Shown: piece by piece, positions 1 to 9,170 of the stretch
How positions within the stretch are numbered: position 1 is the first letter of the stretch
Layout: every line of letters starts with the position of its first letter
NCBI GenBank assembly: GCA_903916735.1
Contig: CAIWXX010000164.1
Location: 1-64,000, forward strand
DNA: 64,000 bases
DNA from: an uncultured Acidobacteriota bacterium
GTDB lineage: Bacteria; Acidobacteriota; CAIWXX01
Reading direction: 5' to 3'
Position numbers and translations under genes: made by a program
The notes under the pieces: generated by a model
The model's database searches: none
Told to the model about the DNA's origin: nothing
Seen by the model: only the letters and a program-made list of their open reading frames with translations

Positions 1-371
1 GGCGTTGGAATCGGAGGGAAGACACCCGCGAGAGACATGGGTCGATTCGGTGAAGTCATTTCTTTTTCAAGCTCCGTGATAGAAACCGGCATTTTGGTAA
101 ACAACTGCCTGCAGAAGAGCCAGGGGGCGGAGGAGCAGAGGAGGCCGCCTCTTGGTCTCCTTCCTCCGCGAACACTCTGTTCATCGATTTCTCAGCATTC
201 TAACATGGCTTTTCCATTGGGTCGGATTGGCGATGGAATTGCGCTATTCGATAAAAGTGAAATTGCCGATCTCCAGCGGCATTTGTCGGCAGGGGAGGGT
301 GAGGAGCGCGCCGGCCTGACGCTCAGCGCCATTTGACTCTACAGGATGCTCGATTGGACGACTCGCGTTCA
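1..371. other. Left edge, no gene supported
   Basis: A plus-strand frame is open from the first base to a stop at 334-336, but its product is low in recognisable motifs and I see no family match. It could be the C-terminal tail of a gene starting outside the window or chance. A GC-rich stretch with short complementary GGAGG/CCTCC runs lies at about 130-180. Nothing here can be named. Confidence 0.3.
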
Positions 372-493
372 TCATGATTCGTGATTAGGAGCGCAAAACG
401 ATATACTAGAGGGCGAACTCATGATGATATGCACGCGTTCCGGCGGACTTTCAGATTTCTCAGATGTGGATATGAAAAAAGCGGAAATTCTTG

Positions 494-581
494 TGGTGCC
501 GAAGAGAGGACTCGAACCTCCACCGCCCTTACGGGGACTAGACCCTGAATCTAGCGCGTCTGCCAATTCCGCCACTTCGGC
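494..581 (-). tRNA. tRNA-Leu (anticodon CAG)
   Basis: Read on the minus strand, this is an 88-nt class II tRNA with an encoded CCA end. The acceptor stem is GCCGAAG paired with CTTCGGC, discriminator A, then CCA. The anticodon loop carries CAG, the variable arm is long as expected for leucine, and the T arm contains GGTTCGAGTCC. It decodes CUG codons. A strong promoter lies directly upstream. Confidence 0.95.
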
Positions 582-594
582 ACAGGCAGGGCGG

Positions 595-624
595 ATTTTA
601 GGTCGTGAAGGCATTCGATGTCAA
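595..624 (-). promoter_or_regulatory. Promoter of tRNA-Leu
   Basis: On the minus strand a perfect -35 box TTGACA (619-624) is separated by 18 bp from a -10 box TAAAAT (595-600). The predicted start of transcription is about 6-8 nt before the tRNA 5' end. Confidence 0.75.
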
Positions 625-785
625 CTGCACGAAAGTGACTTCCTGACGAGGCTCGTGACTCAACCGCTGAGGAGTGAAATTTCAGAACGACGGGGGCCTT
701 TTTTCAGCAGCTCTATCAAGGAGCCTTCTCCGCGCCTAAGCCTCTCCGCTCTCCCTCTGCCTTTCTCTGGAGCCCGATAACACCA

Positions 786-2834
786 ATGGCAATGCCGACA
801 CGCGAGGATATCATCAGAGTGCTGAAGCGATCGCGTGGAGCGGCCACTCCACGGACTCTTGCCAATCTCCTTGGCATCACGAAAAAAGAGATGACCGCTT
901 TCAAGCGACTTCTGCGAGGGCTCAAGCAAGAAGAGCTGGTTGTTCGGACAGGGCGCAGTCATCTGGCGCTGCCGGCGGCGCGATTTCGCGGCGAGTTTCT
1001 GGAAACAGGGAGAGCCTTCGGATTCGTTCGACCCCTGTCAGGCAGTTCCGATGTTTTCATCCAGAAATGGGCTCGTGCCGGGGCGCGAGATGGCGATATC
1101 GTTGAATTCGATCTCACCGATCCCGGACGTCGTGCCGGCCGTGTTGTGCGCATCATCGAACGCCTCCCATCGGCACTCGGGATTCTCGTGCGTCGCAGCG
1201 GTGGCCGAGCTGTGCTCCTTCCATTCCGAAAAAATATGGAGGAAGTGGAGATCACGGCTTCTCCGAACGATGTAGAGAATAGCATCGTCAGAGTCGCATT
1301 TAACTATGGACATGGTGAACGTACAGGGCGAGTCGTCGAGGTGCTGGGGGATATAGATACAGAGGGGATCGGGGAACGAGTGATATTGGAGATCCACAAC
1401 CGACCCGTCGAATTCTCGGCTGAGGCGCTTGCAGAAGCCGAGTCATTCCCTGACCGTGTACCCTCATCTGCAATCAAAAACCGAAAGGACTATCGGAACC
1501 TGCTCTGCTTCACGATCGATCCCGACGATGCAAAGGATTATGACGATGCCGTGAGCCTCCAGCCGGGACATTCTCCCGACACGACCATCCTCGGGGTCCA
1601 CATCGCCGATGTCTCGCATTTTGTCGCCGATGGTTCGGCGCTCGATGTCGATGCACGCGCACGAAGCTGTTCGGTGTATTTCCCACGAGGCGTTGTGCCG
1701 ATGCTCCCGCCTCGCCTGTGCGGGGACCTCTGCAGCCTGCGGGCGGGAGTTGATCGGCTGACTTTCAGCGCTATGTTGGAAATCAATCGGCATGGTGAAG
1801 TCGTGGGATCGGAATTCCACTCATCAGTGATCCGTAGCTCTGCTCGCCTGACATATACGGAAGCGCAGGCAATGATCGAGGGAGGAGAAGGGCCTCGAGG
1901 AATTCGTGATGCTCTCGTGGTGATGAAGGCGTTATCAGAGCGAATGCTTGATCTTCGTTGCCGCCAGGGAAGCCTCGACTTTGATCTGCCGGAGCCCTTG
2001 CTGCATTTCGACGAGGATGGCGAGCTCGTTCATATTTCGCCATATCCACGGCTTGCAACTCACCGGCTCGTGGAGGAATTCATGCTCGCCGCCAACGAAG
2101 CTGTCGCCCGGCATCTCTTCCAGAATGGCATTCCAACACTCTATCGTGCGCATGAAGCCCCCGATCCCGAAAAGGTTGATGAATTGAATGATCTTCTTGA
2201 GATCTTCCATATCCCACCGATCACTCTTCCGGATCCGTCTCCACGAGATTTCCAGCGGGCGATCGATATGTGTCAGAAGCGTGTCGAGGAAAAATTCCTT
2301 GTTTTCAAAATACTTCGTGCACTCATGCTGGCGCGCTACAGCACAGTCAGTCTTGGTCATTTCGGCCTTGCGAAAGAGTTTTACTTGCATTTCACATCGC
2401 CGATCCGGCGCTACCCGGATCTCGTCGTACATCGTGCATTGCGAGTTGCCATCGGAGAAGCTCCTGCCATCTCCCCTCCCGATGATCTGGATGTGCTAGC
2501 CGATGCGACGAGCCGTCTGGAACGGGATGCGAATGAAATTGAGCGAGAGATCGTCGCCTGGAAGATCGCCCGGTTCATGAGGAAACATCTCGGCGAAATT
2601 TACGATGCGATGGTCATTGGGTTTTCGGCGCATCATATGATGCTCGAACTGGACGGGCTCTATATCGAGGCCAAAGTTCGCATTGATTCACTGCCCGGCC
2701 GGTGGGAACTCGATCAGGGCTATACGCTCCGGTTTGGGAGAAAAAAGAAAATAAAAATCGGCGATCAGCTCAAAATTCAAGTGGCCTCCGTTGACATGAG
2801 GCGCCGGGAAACGGTATTTCTTCTGGCAGTATGA
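786..2834 (+). CDS. rnr: Ribonuclease R (RNase II/RNB family)
   Basis: This is a 682-residue 3'-5' exoribonuclease that degrades structured RNA, including mRNA fragments and rRNA, in the cytosol. In order it shows an N-terminal winged-helix segment (about 1-75), cold-shock-like OB domains (about 75-220), the RNB catalytic domain with the aspartate-rich motif DPDDAKDYDDA (about 245) and the late motif SPIRRYPDLVVHR (about 535), and a C-terminal S1 domain (about 600-682). Two ATGs (786 and 792) compete for the start; a GGAG sits at 769-772. The stop overlaps the ATG of the next small ORF. The length is shorter than the roughly 800 residues of enterobacterial RNase R, mainly at the ends. Confidence 0.93.
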   Translation: MAMPTREDIIRVLKRSRGAATPRTLANLLGITKKEMTAFKRLLRGLKQEELVVRTGRSHLALPAARFRGEFLETGRAFGFVRPLSGSSDVFIQKWARAGARDGDIVEFDLTDPGRRAGRVVRIIERLPSALGILVRRSGGRAVLLPFRKNMEEVEITASPNDVENSIVRVAFNYGHGERTGRVVEVLGDIDTEGIGERVILEIHNRPVEFSAEALAEAESFPDRVPSSAIKNRKDYRNLLCFTIDPDDAKDYDDAVSLQPGHSPDTTILGVHIADVSHFVADGSALDVDARARSCSVYFPRGVVPMLPPRLCGDLCSLRAGVDRLTFSAMLEINRHGEVVGSEFHSSVIRSSARLTYTEAQAMIEGGEGPRGIRDALVVMKALSERMLDLRCRQGSLDFDLPEPLLHFDEDGELVHISPYPRLATHRLVEEFMLAANEAVARHLFQNGIPTLYRAHEAPDPEKVDELNDLLEIFHIPPITLPDPSPRDFQRAIDMCQKRVEEKFLVFKILRALMLARYSTVSLGHFGLAKEFYLHFTSPIRRYPDLVVHRALRVAIGEAPAISPPDDLDVLADATSRLERDANEIEREIVAWKIARFMRKHLGEIYDAMVIGFSAHHMMLELDGLYIEAKVRIDSLPGRWELDQGYTLRFGRKKKIKIGDQLKIQVASVDMRRRETVFLLAV

Positions 2835-2974
2835 AACAACAGCCTTTTCGCAATCAGAAGCTTGGGAAGATCGTGAGTCGTACGATCAAGAACCGGCTGC
2901 CGGCGGATCGGGGCAAAATGAAAAAGCCCCAACCGCCTAGGAGCAGAATTCCCCATAAAACGGAGGATCAATAG
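2831..2974 (+). CDS. Small basic ORF between rnr and pgi
   Basis: This 47-residue ORF has an ATG overlapping the stop of RNase R (ATGA) and ends in TAG directly before the ATG of pgi, so it fills the space between the two genes exactly. The product is very basic (Lys/Arg-rich, with prolines near residues 33-36) and has no membrane segment or known motif. The position implies translational coupling to RNase R. It could be a real RNA-binding-type small protein or a spacer that happens to be open. The pgi ribosome-binding site GGAGG lies inside its last codons. No family was recognised. Confidence 0.45.
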   Translation: MKQQPFRNQKLGKIVSRTIKNRLPADRGKMKKPQPPRSRIPHKTEDQ

Positions 2975-4336
2975 ATGTTGATGAAGTTGCCGGCCCTCGA
3001 CATTCGGTTCTCTAGCCGCCTGCCGTCTCATGGACTATTGGATTCGGATATCTCTCACTGTGAAGTCACTGAACAGGCGCTCGCTGCGCTCCACCACCGC
3101 ATACAAAGCGGTGAAGTCGGCTTCGCGCGGCTACCTGATGATCGGGAGACACCGAGGCAGATCGCTGCTCATGCACGACGGATGAAAGCTGAAAATTTCC
3201 TGCTTGTCGGCATCGGAGGTTCATCGCTTGGCGCCCAGGCGCTTTTTACAGCTCTCCGCCCCTGGTACCACAACTGGCTTGGGAAACAACGCAAAGGCGC
3301 ACGCTTTTTTGTTCTGGACAACGTCGACAGCGATCTCGTGGATGCCACTCTAAGAATGCTCAAGCCGCGTGAGACGGTTGTCAATGTCGTCAGCAAATCG
3401 GGGGGGACGGCTGAAACAGCCGCCAATTTTATGATCGTCCGCCGCTGGTTGATGACATCGCTCGGCAAAAAATTCGCGGATCACATCGTCGCAACGACCG
3501 ACCCCGAGAAGGGCGAATTGCTGAACCTTGCACGCCAGGAAGGATACGCCACCTTCACCGTTCCGCCGGATGTCGGAGGGCGTTTCTCGGTGCTCACTCC
3601 TGTCGGACTGTTGCCGGCGCACTATTGTGGTGTGTCGATTCTGAAGCTGCTGGATGGTGCCCGCGAGATGGCTCGAATCGGCCTCAATGAAAAACTCCCG
3701 AACAATCTTCCGTTGCTATCAGCGCTCATTATCTATCGCTATTTGCGGCGCGGGCGAACGACGCAGGTTTTCATGCCCTATTCCTCCTGCTTGCAATCCT
3801 TCGCTGATTGGTATCGACAGCTGTGGGCCGAGAGTCTTGGGAAAAAATTCGACCGGCATGGGCAGACCGTCCATGCGGGCCAAACGCTGCTCGGATCAAT
3901 CGGCACGATCGATCAACACTCGCAGGTGCAACTCCTCCGCGAAGGACCGGATGATAAGGTCGTCTTCTTTTTGCAGGTTGGGAAGTCCCGGCGCGAGACG
4001 AAAATTCCGAAGGATCTGAAGCAATACCCCTCGTCATCCTACCTGGGTGGCCATACACTGGCGGAACTCATGAATGCCGAATGCCGTGCAACGCAGTATG
4101 CACTTGCATCAGATGATCGGCCGAGTCTCGCGATGTCCATTCCCGAGATCAATGAATATACGATCGGGGCTCTCATCATGTTCTTCGAGCTGCAAACGGC
4201 GTTTCTCGGCGAGATGCTCGGCGTCAATGCCTATGATCAACCCGGCGTGGAAGAGGGGAAGCTGAATACATTTGCTCTGATGGGGAGGCCTGGATACGAG
4301 GAGCGGCGATCAGCATTGAAGCGGTTTGAAAAATAG
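2975..4336 (+). CDS. pgi: Glucose-6-phosphate isomerase
   Basis: This 453-residue cytosolic enzyme interconverts glucose-6-phosphate and fructose-6-phosphate in glycolysis and gluconeogenesis. It carries the SIS-type sugar-phosphate segment FLLVGIGGSSLGAQ (about 74-87), the serine-rich SKSGGTAET (about 140), and the C-terminal PGI signature around NAYDQPGVEEGK (about 420). The length matches the short bacterial form rather than the 550-residue E. coli type. A GGAGG at 2962-2966 gives an 8-nt spacing to the ATG, which fixes the start. It is probably co-transcribed with rnr. A link with malQ further along the window (glucan breakdown) is plausible but only by pathway. Confidence 0.95.
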   Translation: MLMKLPALDIRFSSRLPSHGLLDSDISHCEVTEQALAALHHRIQSGEVGFARLPDDRETPRQIAAHARRMKAENFLLVGIGGSSLGAQALFTALRPWYHNWLGKQRKGARFFVLDNVDSDLVDATLRMLKPRETVVNVVSKSGGTAETAANFMIVRRWLMTSLGKKFADHIVATTDPEKGELLNLARQEGYATFTVPPDVGGRFSVLTPVGLLPAHYCGVSILKLLDGAREMARIGLNEKLPNNLPLLSALIIYRYLRRGRTTQVFMPYSSCLQSFADWYRQLWAESLGKKFDRHGQTVHAGQTLLGSIGTIDQHSQVQLLREGPDDKVVFFLQVGKSRRETKIPKDLKQYPSSSYLGGHTLAELMNAECRATQYALASDDRPSLAMSIPEINEYTIGALIMFFELQTAFLGEMLGVNAYDQPGVEEGKLNTFALMGRPGYEERRSALKRFEK

Positions 4337-4357
4337 AGCCTGACCACTGTTGTGATG

Positions 4358-4372
4358 CGGGGCGAGGCCCCG
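4358..4372. terminator. Hairpin between convergent genes
   Basis: CGGGGC and GCCCCG form a 6-bp stem around a GAG loop, 22 bp after the pgi stop and before the end of the convergent membrane-protein gene. There is no clear U-tract, so termination is a guess. Confidence 0.3.
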
Positions 4373-4387
4373 GGAGATCTTTCAGCC

Positions 4388-4825
4388 TTACTCAGTCCAG
4401 AAAAGGCTGCATGTCATGACAAGCAGTCCGCACGTGATCCCAAGCCAGAACGCCCCGAGCAGAACCTGCCAGAAGATCATGGCCTGCCGGGCGTTGACAC
4501 TGAGGAAAATCCCCATTCGATGGGCAAGATAAACGAAAAGGATAATATTTGTGACGATGAGAGGCAACACGCGAAAGATAGGCCCCCAATCGAACCAGAT
4601 CGCTATCGCCATGCAGAGCAAGCCGAGGCTTACGAGGCCGACGGTAACGTGATCGAAGGTACGCTGTTTTACCGCCGCTGCTTTCGTTGCTCCGCGGATA
4701 TGCTTGTAGGCTGCGAGAACGTTCTTCAATCCGCCGCGGGTTGGTCTGAACTCGGCCTGGCCGGATGCCGGCGGAGTTTTGGCATCAGCAGTCGCTTGCA
4801 TTGCAGTCATTTCGGTATCGGCCAT
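4388..4825 (-). CDS. Small membrane protein, unknown function
   Basis: The product is 145 residues. The first 60 residues are hydrophilic; they are followed by about three hydrophobic segments (roughly 61-78, 84-104 and 115-140) that should span the cytoplasmic membrane. I recognise no family. The start is well fixed by GGAGGTGATCG just before the ATG, and a -10-like TATACT lies upstream (minus strand of 4848-4853). It is convergent with pgi and does not appear to share an operon with anything in the window. Confidence 0.7.
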   Translation of the reverse strand: MADTEMTAMQATADAKTPPASGQAEFRPTRGGLKNVLAAYKHIRGATKAAAVKQRTFDHVTVGLVSLGLLCMAIAIWFDWGPIFRVLPLIVTNIILFVYLAHRMGIFLSVNARQAMIFWQVLLGAFWLGITCGLLVMTCSLFWTE

Positions 4826-5260
4826 TCGATCACCTCCGGCAGTTCGTAGTATACATTATCTTGATTTGCCTCTGCATGCCTCAGGAGAAGCTGCATTCTA
4901 TCGGCCATGCTTCCGGACAGATGATCGTGGAAGGTAGACGCATATGCGGACGGCTTGATCTTTCTCGGATCTTCACGAGCTTTTCGCGATGAAACTGGAG
5001 AAGGATAGGGACTCGCCGAAATTGCAGAAAAATGTGCCTTCAGAATCCTGCGTCACGTTCAACCTGAAACCATGGTGAGATCACAACAGAGCTGCAAAAG
5101 GCCACAAGAAAACCGGGAAACCACAGATACATGAAGATCCGATGCCGGATCTTCGTGGTTCCAATCAGTGAGCCATGTTGTTCCCATGGGGCCTTTTTGA
5201 TGCTCATCCTATTTCATCGATCCAATTGCGCCGGCTTTGTGGCATAATCCTTCGCTGATT
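4826..5260. other. Intergenic region with a perfect hairpin
   Basis: This 435-bp stretch holds no convincing gene. At 5133-5154 a perfect inverted repeat (GAAGATCCG, 4-nt loop ATGC, CGGATCTTC) is flanked by CCAC/GTGG. No T-tract follows it, so it is more like an interspersed or regulatory element than a terminator. The promoter of the minus-strand membrane gene starts at the left side. Confidence 0.5.
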
Positions 5261-6034
5261 ATGTTGACGGTTTCTCACGTGATCGCGATGGTGGCTGCAT
5301 CGGCCGGGGCCGGCATCATGAATGCGATGGCCGGCGGCGGCACGATTCTCACTTTTCCTACTCTGATGCTGATCGGGGAATCGGCCATCACGGCAAATGC
5401 CACATCGACCGTGGCACTTCTGCCGGGGGCTGCCGCCAGCATGGCAGGCTACCGGCGTGAAGTCATGCAACATCGGGAGTGGCTCAAGACACTCTTCATT
5501 CCGAGTATCATTGGCGGGGCCATTGGGTCGGTTCTCCTGCTGCGAACTCCGGAGAGGATATTCGCGCACCTCGCACCGATCCTCATCCTCTTCGCAACGA
5601 TTCTCTTCATGCTCCAGGGTATTGTGGCGCGGTGGACGAATACACACCAGTCCGGACAGCTCACGATGACACGGTGGAGCATCGCGAGTCTCTATCAATT
5701 TGGAGTGGCGATTTACGGAGGCTACTTCGGAGCCGGGATCGGGATTCTCATGCTGGCCGTCCTCGGATTCATGGGCATCACCAACATCCATGGTGCCAAC
5801 GGACTAAAAAACTTTTTTGGCATTTGCATCAACAGTGTGGCCGCCGCCTATTTTATTTACCGCGGCGCAGTCGATTGGCCGGTGGCTCTCATCATGATAG
5901 CCGGCGCCACGGCCGGCGGCTATAGCGGAGCGCGTTTCGCTCGGCATATTGGCCAGAAAAAGGCTCGCGCCGCGGTCGTCGTCATTGGGTTTCTGGTTGC
6001 AACGATTCTCTTCATCACTCAACGAGGGAAGTGA
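5261..6034 (+). CDS. TauE/SafE family membrane permease
   Basis: This 257-residue polytopic inner-membrane protein belongs to the TauE/SafE (DUF81) family, whose members export sulfite, sulfonates or related anions. The family hallmark is visible in the N-terminal helix with the GxxxNAMAGGGTILTFP pattern (about residues 14-32) and is repeated in weaker form in the second half (GAGIGILMLAVLGFMG). About eight membrane helices are present. An upstream TTG (5237) extends the frame, but the ATG at 5261 fits the family start. The substrate cannot be read from sequence, and the neighbours give no clue. Confidence 0.82.
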   Translation: MLTVSHVIAMVAASAGAGIMNAMAGGGTILTFPTLMLIGESAITANATSTVALLPGAAASMAGYRREVMQHREWLKTLFIPSIIGGAIGSVLLLRTPERIFAHLAPILILFATILFMLQGIVARWTNTHQSGQLTMTRWSIASLYQFGVAIYGGYFGAGIGILMLAVLGFMGITNIHGANGLKNFFGICINSVAAAYFIYRGAVDWPVALIMIAGATAGGYSGARFARHIGQKKARAAVVVIGFLVATILFITQRGK

Positions 6035-6060
6035 ACGATCTCCGACTGATGGATGCCGGC

Positions 6061-7224
6061 TCACTCGCTGAAGAGCCTCTCCCAGAAACGCACGAGGCGC
6101 CAGACGTCGAGAGCACTCTTGCGGCGATCCATCTCGGCGTGAGTAATGAGCGGCGTGATCAGGAGATGGACTTTGGCGCCATCGTCGAGGTGGCGAGCCA
6201 GCGATGACGATTCAATGGCGGGGATGACGTTGTCGCCCGCGCCGTGCAGCAGGTAGACTGGGCACAATGGAGCCGGCGACCGTTCAGGCGATAGAGCCGG
6301 TTCGTCGCCGAAGCCGACAAGGCGGGGTGAGAGGCGCGGGCCGAGTGCTGCGACGTCCCGCGTGTTGACGGCGTGCATAAGCCCTCTGGCAGGCTCGGGC
6401 AACGACTTCTCCATTTCACGGGCGTGCTCAAATATTTGTTGTGCCTTAGGCTTATCCATCATGTCGACATGTGACGCCCACAGGAACCTCCGAATGGCTT
6501 CACGCAGCGGGTCGATCTGTTCTACCGGAACGAGTCGATCGACGATATTGAGGAGAATAAGGACGACTCCATAATCGTGCGGTGGCCTGATCACGCCATC
6601 TGCCTGCAGGCCGGTGCAGAGGTAGCGCAAGACTCGTTTGAAATCCCCATGGCCGCCGAAGGAGAGCACAAAAGCGACGTGATCGCGAATTGCCGGGCGT
6701 CCGGCAGCGACCATGGAAAGCCCGCCGGCAAAACTGATTCCCATGATTCCGATTTTGCCATCGCGCGCGATCCCGGGCTGAGCGATCGACCACATGACGG
6801 CATCTTCGATCAAATCGGTAAGGCGCGGCGTGATGCGATATTCGAGCAGGTCCGGTAATTCAGGTGTGATAACCGTCATTCCCCCGGCAGACAAGTCGTG
6901 AGCCAATTTGACGAGGCGAGGTTCTTCCATCCCGAGCGCGTGAACGCCGGGGGTGAGCAAGGAAGCGCGCGATGATCCGCCTTCCGGGACATAGACGCGA
7001 GCTCGAATCAACCCCCATCGTGTCGGAATGGCGATGTCTCGCGTCGTGACCGAATGCGTCCGAAACGAGCCAAGATATCCGGCCCACCGTCCTTTCATGC
7101 CTGCCGCCCGAATGATGAATCCGCTTGCCTTGGATAGATTGATGGCCGAATGCACGGCCAACGCCCCTCCAAGAGCGAGCATCGAAAGTATGATGATTTT
7201 TCTGTTGATTCGCATGGTCTCCAT
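6061..7224 (-). CDS. Membrane-anchored alpha/beta hydrolase
   Basis: The product is 387 residues. An N-terminal hydrophobic helix (about 8-28) looks like a signal anchor, so the hydrolase domain probably faces the periplasm. The nucleophile elbow is MGISFAGG (about 168-175), a GxSxxG variant of the usual GxSxG with alanine in place of the second glycine. Near the C-terminus, HGAGDNVIP and THAEMD supply the expected Asp and His. It resembles dienelactone-hydrolase or acyl-esterase-like proteins; the substrate is unknown. The start ATG is preceded by GAGG with 4-nt spacing. It is divergent from selB. Confidence 0.75.
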   Translation of the reverse strand: METMRINRKIIILSMLALGGALAVHSAINLSKASGFIIRAAGMKGRWAGYLGSFRTHSVTTRDIAIPTRWGLIRARVYVPEGGSSRASLLTPGVHALGMEEPRLVKLAHDLSAGGMTVITPELPDLLEYRITPRLTDLIEDAVMWSIAQPGIARDGKIGIMGISFAGGLSMVAAGRPAIRDHVAFVLSFGGHGDFKRVLRYLCTGLQADGVIRPPHDYGVVLILLNIVDRLVPVEQIDPLREAIRRFLWASHVDMMDKPKAQQIFEHAREMEKSLPEPARGLMHAVNTRDVAALGPRLSPRLVGFGDEPALSPERSPAPLCPVYLLHGAGDNVIPAIESSSLARHLDDGAKVHLLITPLITHAEMDRRKSALDVWRLVRFWERLFSE

Positions 7225-7233
7225 TTTACCTCG

Positions 7234-7262
7234 TTAACAACAGCATGACAGCTTGATAGAAT
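7234..7262 (+). promoter_or_regulatory. Promoter of selB
   Basis: TTAACA (7234-7239) and TAGAAT (7257-7262) are spaced by exactly 17 bp. Transcription would begin near 7269, only about 8 nt before the selB ATG at 7277, leaving almost no leader and no proper Shine-Dalgarno sequence. Confidence 0.6.
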
Positions 7263-7276
7263 ACTCGACAGGCACC

Positions 7277-9145
7277 ATGAAATACATCGTTCTCGGAACC
7301 GCCGGTCATATCGATCACGGCAAGTCATCGCTGATCAAGGAACTAACCGGGACTGATCCCGACCGGCTCCCGGAAGAGAAGGAACGTCACATCACAATTG
7401 ACATCGGCTTCGCCCACCTGAAGATGGGCGACATCATGATTGGATTTGTCGACGTACCCGGCCATGAGCGGTTCGTCCGCAACATGCTCGCAGGGATCGG
7501 CGGGGTCGATGGGTTTCTGATGGTTATCTCCGCTGTGGAAGGCATCCGGGAACAGACACGCGAGCACGCGGAGATCTTGAGGCTGCTTGGAATTCGTGCC
7601 GGCATTGTCGCCGTGAGCCAAGTGGATCTGCCGGGAATGCGTCCGCAGATCGTTGATGAATGCCGGAGCTACTTCACCGATCTCTTCGCAACAGAACTTC
7701 CGGTAGTTCGCACCAGCATCCGCACCGGCGAAGGACTCAGTCTGTTGCGCGAAGAACTTCAACACCTCGCATCGGTCTTGCCCGAGCGCAGTTCCTCAGG
7801 AATTTTCCGCTTGGCGATCGATCGTGTTTTCAGCCTGCGTGGAGCAGGCACTGTGGTGACTGGAACGGCGATTGGTGGAACACTTCGGCCAAACGCGGAG
7901 ATTGAGATTCTTCCTGGAGGCATTCGTGCTCGTGTTCGACAGATACAGGTGTATGGCGAACCTGTGCAGGAGGCGCGTGCCGGACAGCGGGTTGCGCTCA
8001 ATCTCCATGGTGTTGGCCGCGATGATTTGCGACGCGGACAGGTCATCGTGACACTCCCTGGGACACTTGTCGCAACCAACCGTCTCATCACATCGGTCGA
8101 AGAGGCCGGCCTCGCTTCGCGCCCTCTTCAACATGGCGAACGGGTCCGGGTCTGCACGGGGACAGCCGAAGTTCTTGGACGATGCTACCTCTTCTCGCAC
8201 AAACAGGTCGAACCCGGGGCTGCCCCGATATTTGCTGAGATACGCCTGGAAGAGCCTCTTCTCGTGCTGGCGGGCGATCCTTTCATCCTGCGCTCGTATT
8301 CACCGATCGAGACTCACGGCGGCGGCGTCGTTATCGAAAACATCCCGTTTTTGGAACGCCGCCACTACACGATCACCGACCTGCAGGCGATCGCCACCGG
8401 GCAGCTTGAACCGCTGATCCGCCTCCATGGCCGGAAAGGCGTACGAGATATGGATATTGTTCGCCGAAGAGGCTCGCCACCGACAGTATCAGAAATCGAT
8501 TCCGTCGGCTCCGCGGTGCTGATGCTCTCGAAAGGCAGCACAAGACTTCTGATATTGAGTTCTGTCTGTGAGGACCTCGAAAAGATAGTCGTTGCAGAAA
8601 TCGATTCGTTCCACTCATCTCAGCCGCTGAAGCAGGGAATCTCCGTTCAGGAGCTCGCCGCGCATCTGCGGATTCCCGAAGAGGAGCTCCAGCCGTTCGT
8701 GGATCACATGAGTGCTTCTCGTGTGTTGAAACAGTCGGCAGGCCTTCTCTCTTCGCCCAATTTCACAATGCGCCTGAGCGCACACGAGTCCAACCTGCGC
8801 GATCGCATCGAGGAATTGTTCCGCCAAGCAGGGATGAAACCTCTGGAGCTGTCAGATGTCGAGCGCACGACAGGTCAGAAAAAGGAGAACGTCCAACAGT
8901 TGATCAAGCTGCTCCTTCTGGAGAAGAAACTCGTGAGGATATCGAGCGATTTCTTTCTCCATGCGGAGGGGCTGAAGCAACTCGCCTCGTCGCTTGCCGC
9001 TTTCGGCAGAAAAAAGGGAAGGATCGGGATCGCTGAGTTCAAGGGGCTGACCGGCACTTCTCGCAAGCTGGCCATCCCATTGTTGGAATTTCTTGACCGG
9101 CAGCGATTGACGCGCCGGGAGAAGGATGAAAGAATAATACTGTAA
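7277..9145 (+). CDS. selB: Selenocysteine-specific elongation factor SelB
   Basis: This 622-residue GTPase delivers Sec-tRNA(Sec) to the ribosome at in-frame UGA codons followed by a SECIS hairpin. The N-terminal G domain has the P-loop GHIDHGKSS (about 10-18), the switch motif DVPGHERFVRNML (about 65) and SQVDL in place of the usual NKxD (about 118). EF-Tu-like beta-barrel domains follow, and the C-terminal 180 residues fit the SelB winged-helix repeats that bind SECIS RNA. The ATG at 7277 was chosen over an in-frame codon at 7253 because family members start MxxIVxGTAGHxDHGK. No selA, selC, selD or recognisable selenoprotein lies in this window. tatA follows by 25 bp. Confidence 0.93.
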   Translation: MKYIVLGTAGHIDHGKSSLIKELTGTDPDRLPEEKERHITIDIGFAHLKMGDIMIGFVDVPGHERFVRNMLAGIGGVDGFLMVISAVEGIREQTREHAEILRLLGIRAGIVAVSQVDLPGMRPQIVDECRSYFTDLFATELPVVRTSIRTGEGLSLLREELQHLASVLPERSSSGIFRLAIDRVFSLRGAGTVVTGTAIGGTLRPNAEIEILPGGIRARVRQIQVYGEPVQEARAGQRVALNLHGVGRDDLRRGQVIVTLPGTLVATNRLITSVEEAGLASRPLQHGERVRVCTGTAEVLGRCYLFSHKQVEPGAAPIFAEIRLEEPLLVLAGDPFILRSYSPIETHGGGVVIENIPFLERRHYTITDLQAIATGQLEPLIRLHGRKGVRDMDIVRRRGSPPTVSEIDSVGSAVLMLSKGSTRLLILSSVCEDLEKIVVAEIDSFHSSQPLKQGISVQELAAHLRIPEEELQPFVDHMSASRVLKQSAGLLSSPNFTMRLSAHESNLRDRIEELFRQAGMKPLELSDVERTTGQKKENVQQLIKLLLLEKKLVRISSDFFLHAEGLKQLASSLAAFGRKKGRIGIAEFKGLTGTSRKLAIPLLEFLDRQRLTRREKDERIIL

Positions 9146-9170
9146 GAAGCCGAGAGGGGCGGAGGTAGTC

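Noticed and set aside
1-336. Open frame at the left edge
   Set aside because: No motif, no start signal and no recognised family; cannot be separated from chance.
4352-4849. Plus-strand frame opposite the small membrane protein
   Set aside because: The minus-strand gene has an ideal ribosome-binding site and membrane helices; the plus frame is its shadow.
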